Assembly: GCF_003086295.3 (NCBI RefSeq)
Contig: NC_092052.1
Span: forward strand, 27,937,427-28,001,426
DNA from: Arachis hypogaea
Lineage: Eukaryota; Streptophyta; Magnoliopsida; Fabales; Fabaceae
Direction: 5' to 3'
DNA length: 64,000 nt
The notes under the pieces were generated by a model. That model had not been told where the DNA came from, did not search any database, and was given only the letters and a program-made list of their open reading frames with translations. This document shows positions 57,337-64,000 of this stretch, piece after piece; within the stretch, counting starts at the first letter, position 1, and the number at the start of each line of letters is the position of its first letter. The translations under genes and the position numbers were made by a program.

Positions 57337-58883
57337 TGATGAGAGAACTTTTGCGTGGTCTAGAAATTTGTGGATAAATCCTCGTTGCAAGTATAGTTTC
57401 TAAACCTTCAAAAGTCCTTTCACACAAACGTTTTTGGTTGTCACAAGTAACAAACCCTTAAATAAATTGATAACCGAAGTATTCAAACCTCGGGTCGTCT
57501 TCTCAAGGAACTGCAGGGAAGTATGTTCTTATTATTGGTTATGGAGATTGTAAATTGGGGTTTTGAGAATGAGGAGTGAATAGTTTAATCAGCAATTAAA
57601 GTAAATGAAGAACAAGTAATTTAAATGGCAAGTAAAATAAATAAATGATTGAAAATAAACTTTTGGCAAGGTATGAGCAATTAGAGGTCCTATCCTAGCT
57701 ATCCTTATCAATGATGATGAGAATTGAATCTTAATTCCACTTTGTTAACCTTTACTAAGATAAAGGAAGGTCAAGGGATTAATTGGTTTGATCTTCGAAT
57801 CCTATTTATTTCCTAAGAAAAGATTGGGATTATTGAAGTTCAGTTTAATTAACAAAGATAACAATTATCATTCATGTTTGAGTTTGATAACTCCTGAGTT
57901 ACTGATTTCTTAACCAAGACCAAAAGGAAAAAAAAGTAAATTTACTGGAATAAAAATGTCTCCAGATGGGAATAACAATAATGTAAATAAAAGAAAGCAA
58001 TATTAAACTGAAATACCTTAAATAATATTAATTCAAAGATGTAATCTGTAACATGGAAGAATTCATAAGCCAAATAGGCAACATAACTAATATAAGCATT
58101 AAAGTATCTGAAAGTAAGAGAAAAATATAAAGTAAAAGAACATTGAAACCTGGGATTGAGAGTCACTCCTAAAACTAAGAGAAATCCTAAATCCTAATCC
58201 TAAGAGAGAGGAGAGAATCTCCCTCTCAAAACTAAATCTAAATCATGAAAACTAACTAAAGTGGAGACTCTCCTTGAATGGATACATTCTCCCACTTCAT
58301 AACCTCTGGTCTATGCCTTCTGGACTTGGATTTGGGCCAAAAAGGGCTTCAGAATTCGCTATGGGCGTTTTCTGCAATTTCTAGTGCGTGGCCTCTGTCA
58401 CGCGTCCGCGTGGGTCACGCGGTCGCGTCATTCGGAGTTTTCCTTGTCACGCGGTCGCGTCAGTCATGCGACTATGTCATATGTGTTTCGCTTAAGGCGT
58501 GCGGTAGCGTCGGTCATGCGGCCGCGTCGCTGCTTCTTTGCGCTTGGCATGCGGCAGCGTCGTCTATGCGATTGCGTGGATGCCAGTTTCTACAAAAACT
58601 CCGTTTTATGCTTTCCTTCCATTTTTGTATGTTTCCTTTCCATCCTTTAAGTCATTCCTGCCTTAGAAGATCTGAAACTACTCAACACACTAATCACGGC
58701 ATCGAATGGAAGTAAAGGTAATTAAAATAATTAATTTTAAATCATAGAAAACATATTTTTCACATACATCACATAATAAGGAAGGAAAAGTAAAACCATG
58801 CAATTAATATGAATAAGTGGGTGAAGGATTGAATAAATCACTTAGATTAAGCACAAAATATATCATAAAATATGGGTTTATCA
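57337..58883 (-). repeat. 5' LTR of element D (1547 bp)
   Basis: On the minus strand it begins TGATAAACCCAT and ends AGTTCTCTCATCA. GC-rich CGCGGTCGCGT words are at about 58398-58570, a longer tract than in the other LTR. Otherwise the two LTRs are nearly identical. Confidence 0.92.
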
Positions 58884-58888
58884 GCCAC

Positions 58889-61218
58889 CGACCAGAGGCT
58901 CGTCAACAAGATATTCCAGAGCTTGTCCGGAACCAAGATGGAGGTCTCTACATAGATGACATGCTTGCCAAGACCTAATCCGGTGAGCAACTCATTGGCG
59001 ACCTCGAACTCGTGATGGACACTCTGAGGAAGCACCGAATGCGCCTCAACCCAACAAAGTGCACCTTTGGAATGGAAGCTGGAAAATTCCTAAGGTTCAT
59101 GATCACATAATGCGGGGTAGAGGCGAACCCCAAAAAATGCAGAGCAATCCTCAAGATGGGAAGTCCAATGAACCTCAAAGATATCCAAAAGATGATCGGC
59201 CGACTAACCGCCCTGTCCCGTTTTCTCGGCGAATCGGTCCAAAAGGCAATCCCTTTCTTCAAACTCATGAAAAAAAGGATTCCCTTCAAGTGGGAAACGG
59301 AATGCAAAAAACATTCCAACACTTCAAAAAAGTGCTGGCAGAACCCTGCCCATTCTCGCTAAACCCCAAACGGGGGAGGTTCTCTACCTATACCTGTCCA
59401 TAATAGAGAAAGCGCTAGCAGGAGCGCTCGTTCGAGAAGACAAGCACAAGGCCCAATGACCCATCTATTTCATAAGCAAAGTCCTCCAAAATGCGGAGGC
59501 GCACTCACTCGGCTTGAGAAACTCGCATTTACACTCCTCACGGCTTCCCGACGCCTCCGACAATACTTCCAGGCTCACCCCATCACAGTCTGAACCGACC
59601 AAGCGGTCAGGCAAGTCCTACAAAAGCCCGAACTAGTTGGAAGAATGCTGGCATGATCCGTAGGATTATCCCAATTCCAAATCGAGTTCGAGCCTCGAAA
59701 CGCGATCAAAGCACAAGCAATGGCAGACTTCATTGCAGAGATGACCCCAAGAAACTCTACTACAGAAACTTGGAAATTACATGTGGACGGCTCTTCCAAT
59801 ACCAACTCCGGAGGAGCGGGAGTAATACTTGAAAACCAGAAAGGAATCGTCATCGAATAATCCCTCCGATACGAGTTGCTGATCTTGAATAACCAAGCCG
59901 AATATGAGGCTCTTCTGGCCGGACTGACGCTAGCGAAAGAGGTTGGTGCAAAGGTATTGGATGTTTAGAGCGACTCCCAGGTAGTCAGCTCCCAAGTCAA
60001 TGGAGACTACCAAACATGGGATCCCCTACTTCTACAATACTTAACGAAAGTAAAAAAGTTAATAGAAAAATTTGAGCAAGTAGCCATCCAACACATTCCC
60101 AGGGAACGAAACGCAAGGGCAAATCTTCTCTCGAAGCTAGCCAGCACTATGCCGGAGAAAGGAAATCAGTCACTGATCCAGGAAATCATCAGAACACCAT
60201 CCATATCAACCACAACCTCAGTCAGTCTCCCAGTCTCCAACCATGACTCATGGACTTATCCCATCCTCCAAAACCTCCTCAACTGGATATTACACGGAGA
60301 CCCCAAAGAAGCGAAAAGGATAAAACGGGAAGCCCCCAACTACACCACAATAGCAGGACAATTATACAAACGTGGATTTTCGCAACCACTGCTCAAGTGT
60401 ATCGAGCCCGGGGACACGGAGTATATACTCCGCGAAATCCACAAGGGCTGCTACGGCGACCACATCAGAGGCAAAATCCTAGCCCAGAAAGTTATCAGAG
60501 CTGGATACCTTTGGCCCTCAATCATCAGGGACTCCATGCAACTAGTCAAAAGTTGCAACAAATGCCAAATGTATTCCAACTTCCACCAAGCCGCCCCACA
60601 CCTGCTCAACGTCATAACAGCGGATTGACCATTCAGAACATGGGGTGTCGACCTGGTTGGCCCCTTTCCCACATCCCCCAGACAACTCTGGTACCTCATC
60701 GTCGCAATTGACTATTACACCAAATGGATTGAGGCTGAACCCCTGGCCCCCATCACAGCGACCCAGTGCCGAAAGTTTTTTTGGAGACATATAATAACCC
60801 AGTTTGGGATCCCCGAGATCGTAATCTCGGACAACGGAACCAAGTTCATCGATAAAAAGTTTAGGGAATTCTTGGAAGGACTGCAAGTATCCCACCGCTT
60901 CAGCTCGATGGAACACCCCCAGACAAAAGGATAGGTGGAGTCGGCGAATAAGATAATCGTCAAGGGACTCAAGAAACGGCTCGACGAAGCCAATGGATTC
61001 TGGGCCGACAAGCTTGGATCGGTTCTCTGGTCATACCGGACCATCCCCCAGACCTCCACAGGGGAAACTCCGTTCTGCTTGACATATGGCGTAGAGGCCA
61101 TCATCCCAGTGGAAGTTGGAGACCCCAGCCTATGAAGAACAGTCGGGGGCAACGACGAAGACACAGAACGGGACCTCACAAATGAAGTGGGGAGCATAGC
61201 CCACATGCGAGAGCTGAC
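58889..61218 (+). pseudogene. Element A RT C-part, RNase H domains and integrase
   Basis: RT resumes with QRLVNKIFQSLSGTKMEV; near 58950 an apparent 2-nt insertion disrupts the catalytic DD region. KDIQKMIGRLTALSRF (about 59174) is the RT connection. The first RNase H region (59400-59700) is badly decayed. The second has LHVDGSSNTNSGGAGVIL (about 59779) and NQAEYEALLAGLTLAKEVGA. Integrase has the zinc region (HKGCYGDH ... CNKC, about 60440-60570) and core (WGVDLVGPFP, ISDNGTKF, then PQTKG with a TAG at about 60932). It is cut by solo LTR E after AHMREL. Several stops and frameshifts. Confidence 0.82.
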
Positions 61219-62656
61219 TGATAAACCACTATTTTATGGTTTATCTTGTGTTTAATTGAGTGGTTTTCATCAAGTCTTCACCCACTTATTCATATGATTT
61301 GCATGATTTTATAATCCCTTCCTAGTATTGTTTTATGATTGAAAACTTGCTTCCTAGAGATCTTTAATTAGTATATTTTAATTCTCCTTTATACCAATCG
61401 ATGCCATGATCCGTGTGTTAAGTGTTTCAGGCTTTATAGGGCAGGAATGGCTTAGAAAATAGAGAGGAAGCTTGCAAAAATGGAAGGAACACAAGAAACT
61501 AAGGAGATGACCAGCGAGCACCGACGCACGCACACGGCTCACGCGAGCGCGCGGAATAGACAAAATTGCAGCGACGCGTGCGCGTGCCTGACGCGTACGC
61601 ATGGAATGGAGTTCTGCAAGATGACGCGCACGCATGGACGACGCGTACGCATGACAAGAAAAAATTCCAAATGATGCGCACGCGTGACTGACGCGTACGC
61701 GTGACCTGCGCGATCTGCAAAATTAACAGAAAATGCTGGGGGCGATTTTGGGCCGCATTTTGACCCAGTTTTTGGCTCAGAAACACAGAATAAAGCCAGG
61801 AAACATGCAGAGACTCGACACACATAGAGATACACATTCACATATTCTCATTAGGATAGTTTTTAGGTTTTTAGATATGAATCTAGAGAGAGAAATACTC
61901 TTCCTCTAGTTTCTCTTTACATTCCTAGTTTATTGCTTTTGCTTTTGGATTATTTTCATGGATTGTTAGTGAAAATGATTACTTTTATCTTTAATTAATT
62001 TTCAAAGCTTTATTTTATTCAATTCATCATGTCTTCTTTTTATATTTCTACAAGCATTATATTCATGTCAATGGAGTAGATTCCCTACTTGACATGGGAG
62101 TTGATTAAAAGGAGACACTTGAGTTGGAAGGCTTAAGTGATGGTTAAATTGGAAGTTGTTGGCTAGTTCTGTATTTACTAACGCTAGACCTTTCCAAGAG
62201 AGAGGACTAGGATTTGCGAATAAGAGTTAGCTCAATCACTTGACTTTCATTTATTTAGTAAGGGTTAACTAAGTGAAAACAACAACCTTTTTGATGCTAC
62301 ACTTAAGAGGTCCCAACAAGGATAGAACTTCCGATTAATCATTCCCCCAGTCAAGGCTTTTTATTTAGAATATTATAAATCTCTTTTAATTTTCATTGCA
62401 CTAAATTACAATTGTTTATTTTCTGTGATTCAATTCTCAAAACTCTCGGAAAACTCCTGATTAATAACAAAGCACCCTTTCTAGCAACTCGTTGGGAGAC
62501 GACCTGGGACTCATATTCCCAGTATTTTTATTCTAAACTTTTTGTGACAACCTTTCTAAATTGATGAGGCGGATTTTTGCTGGTTAAGAGCTATACTCAC
62601 AACGCTATTCTATTATATTATAATCTCATAATTGGTCTAACTTCCTCCGCTAGTCA
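61219..62656 (+). mobile_element. Solo LTR E (1438 bp) in element A
   Basis: It begins TGATAAACCACT and ends CGCTAGTCA. The flanks CTGAC (61214-61218) and CTGGC (62657-62661) are a TSD with one later change, and the integrase reading continues across them. It carries GACGCGTACGCATG and ACGCGTGCGCGT palindromes at about 61519-61712. It is related to LTR F and to the solo LTR at 51611. Confidence 0.85.
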
Positions 62657-62661
62657 CTGGC

Positions 62662-62913
62662 CTTGAAGCAAAAAATCAGACTGAGATACAACAACAGCGT
62701 GATCTGAAGAGACTTCTCACCCGATGACCTCGTCCAACAATGGAACGACATCGGAGCTCCCACTCCTGAGGAAGGGAAGCTCACCCCCAACTGGGAGGGC
62801 CCATACTGGGTCAAGGGAGTAATCGAAAAGGGAGCCTACAAAGCTAAGCAGCTCGACGGGACCGAGATACCGAGGACGTGGAGCGCCGCAAACCTGCGAC
62901 AATACTACACTTA
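62662..62913 (+). pseudogene. Element A integrase C-terminus
   Basis: Decayed reading with LKQKIRLRYNNSV, PNWEGPYWVKGVIEKGAYK and IPRTWSAANLRQYYT, the typical end of a Tat integrase. It stops at TAG 62911-62914, which overlaps the TSD of the adjacent MITE. Confidence 0.75.
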
Positions 62914-63233
62914 GGGCCCGTTTGGATAGGTTCATAAGTGACTTTTTTTAACTTTTAACTTATGAAAAGGTGTAGTATTAATGTCTGGTACAATTTTCAA
63001 AATAAAATTATAACTTTCTAAAAAGCTATTTTGGTGCTTAAGGAGAAGTTAAAAAAAAAGACTTCTCTCATAATAAAAAGCTTTTTATCACTTTTCCCTT
63101 AAAATAAGTACTTTTAGAACTAAAAAACCAAACACAAAATAACTTATTTATAAGCTACTTTTAATATAAGTATTTATTGTTTAAGCTATTTTTTCAAAAG
63201 TAACTTAATTAAGTTGTTTACCCAAACTGGGCC
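62914..63233. mobile_element. Tourist-like (PIF/Harbinger) MITE, 320 bp
   Basis: Terminal inverted repeats are GGGCCCGTTTGGAT on the left and GGCCCAGTTTGGGT (right end, complement). The TSD is TTA at 62911-62913 and 63234-63236. The interior is AT-rich and non-coding. TIR and TSD fit Tourist-type MITEs. Confidence 0.8.
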
Positions 63234-63236
63234 TTA

Positions 63237-63438
63237 GAAGCACCTTAATAGGAGATAGACTTCTTCCCAGTTACCCTTTACCCTTTGTTCTTTTAATATT
63301 CTTTTATATTACTAATTAAGTATCTTTTCTGGGTACTCTTTCCCACCCACAAGGGAGGGTTTTAAAGAGGCCTGACAAAATAAATAAAATGTCTAATTTT
63401 AATTTTTTCCTCTTTTTTCCACTTCAAAGATTGAAGCC
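63237..63438 (+). mobile_element. Element A 3' untranslated remnant
   Basis: Short pyrimidine-rich sequence including AAGGGAGGGTTTTAAAGAGG (about 63351-63370), typical of the region before the 3' LTR in Tat elements. The 3' LTR itself is not seen before LTR F starts. Confidence 0.55.
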
Positions 63439-64000
63439 TGATAAACCACTATTTTATGGTTTATCTTGTACTCAATTGAGTGGTTTTTATTAACTCCTTA
63501 CCCACTTATTCATACTATTTGCATAGTTTTATATTTCCTTCCTAATTATGTGTTTTGATTGAAAACATGCTTCTTTGATCTTATATTTGCTTATTAGTAA
63601 TCCTCTCTTATTACTATTAGATGCCTTGATATGTGTGTTAAGTGTTTTCAGATATTATAAGGTAGGAATGGCTTGGAGAATGGGAAGAAAGCATGCAAAA
63701 GTGGAAGGAATGCAAGAAGTTGAAGAAATTGCTAAGCTGTCCAGCCTGACCTCTCTGCACTCAAACGGCTATAACTTTAGCTACAGAGATCCAAATGATG
63801 CGGTTCCAGTTGCGTTGGAAAGCTAACGTCCGGGGCTTCGATTTGATATATAATATGCTATAGTTCGCCTGACGCTAGGTGACGCGACCGCGTGATCCAT
63901 GCGGCCGCGTCACAGTGACGGAAACCAGCGCATTTGAATTCGCAACCAACGAATTCTAGGCTATTTCTGACCCAGTTTGCGGCCCAGAAAATACATATTA
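63439..64000 (+). repeat. LTR F, truncated by the window end
   Basis: It begins TGATAAACCACT and is closely related to solo LTRs E and 51611-53038. It has the cross-family block with TATA-like ATATATAATA at about 63811-63860 and CGACCGCGT/GCGGCCGCGT palindromes at about 63876-63920. Whether it is a solo LTR or the start of a full element cannot be told here. Confidence 0.8.

Larger units (their letters stand above)
47519..58883 (-). mobile_element. Element D: non-autonomous LTR element without recognisable gag-pol (11.4 kb)
   Basis: A perfect TSD GCCAC (47514-47518 and 58884-58888) interrupts element A's RT. LTRs are 57337-58883 (5' in element sense, 1547 bp) and 47519-48981 (1463 bp). An exact 18-nt tRNA-Asp primer site lies next to the 5' LTR and a purine-rich tract next to the 3' LTR. 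Contents are an unfamiliar 521-aa ORF, the junction hairpin, a GC-rich palindrome tract, and an env-position ORF split by a solo LTR. No gag, protease, RT or integrase motif was found. Intact ends suggest mobilisation in trans. Confidence 0.9.
22249..63438 (+). mobile_element. Element A: Tat-like Ty3/gypsy element, host of the nested stack
   Basis: Segments 22249-23232, 45349-47518, 58889-61218, 62662-62913 and 63237-63438 read in order as one Tat-lineage element: short 5' LTR, gag, protease, RT, RNase H, a second RNase H-like domain, integrase and a 3' UTR. TSD-bounded insertions (B, D, solo LTR E and a MITE) account for the gaps exactly. The remaining A sequence totals about 5.9 kb. The second RNase H-like domain (LHVDGSS, about 59779) is the basis for the Tat assignment. 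Many stops, frameshifts and a changed protease active site show it is dead and older than its insertions. Its 3' LTR is not seen; LTR F begins at 63439. Confidence 0.85.

Noticed and set aside
61378..61841. Minus-strand ORFs rich in Arg/Ala/His within solo LTR E
   Set aside because: Artefacts of the GCGTACGC-type palindrome words, which are open in several frames.

Overview
This is a plant nuclear window, most likely from a legume and probably peanut (Arachis). The evidence is spliced plant-type genes, Athila- and Tat-like Ty3/gypsy LTR retrotransposons, a plant L1-type LINE tail and Tourist-like and foldback elements. The species assignment is inference from the general look of the LTR families; no database was searched. 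No prokaryotic operon, CRISPR array, rRNA gene or complete tRNA gene was seen.

Layout: 1-2011 is the 3' end and LTR of an Athila-like element that begins before the window. 2012-8555 holds a decayed replication protein A 70 kDa-like pseudogene on the minus strand, split by a solo LTR (3236-4722) and flanked by CCGG-rich inverted sequences. 8811-20416 holds the only two genes that look functional: tandem, minus-strand phosphoinositide-specific phospholipase C genes (582 and 588 aa), each of nine exons with five exon lengths identical. 20.8-22.1 kb carries a foldback element and a LINE 3' tail.

From 22249 to the end the window is one nested retrotransposon stack, resolved here by target-site duplications (TSDs). 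A Tat-like element (A, 22249 onward) was hit in gag by element B (23233-45343, TSD GCCTT), in RT by minus-strand element D (47519-58883, TSD GCCAC), near the integrase end by solo LTR E (TSD CTGAC/CTGGC), at its stop codon by a Tourist-like MITE (TSD TTA), and downstream by LTR F, which runs off the window. Element C (32928-45147, TSD GTAAT) sits inside B's 3' LTR, and another solo LTR (51611-53038, TSD CATAT) sits inside D.

C is a pol-bearing, degenerate autonomous-type element (gag-PR-RT-RNase H-IN in one frame, then an env-position ORF). B keeps gag, protease and the env-position ORF but has a different protein tail where RT, RNase H and integrase should be. D has no recognisable gag or pol: it has an unfamiliar 521-residue ORF and the env-position ORF. 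B, C and D share a tRNA-Asp type primer site, similar LTR ends and 3' signals, so B and D may be mobilised by C-like elements.

The most interesting material is non-coding. A hairpin lies 39-49 nt after the first long ORF block in B, C and D, with a compensated base pair between C and D. A second hairpin with variable paired stems and a purine-rich four-base loop precedes the 3' LTR and occurs again internally. All LTRs examined carry palindrome-rich tracts about 300-493 bp from their 5' end, with different words in different families, and B carries an array of six nested hairpins that is also a peptide repeat. I cannot say from the sequence alone whether these have been described before.
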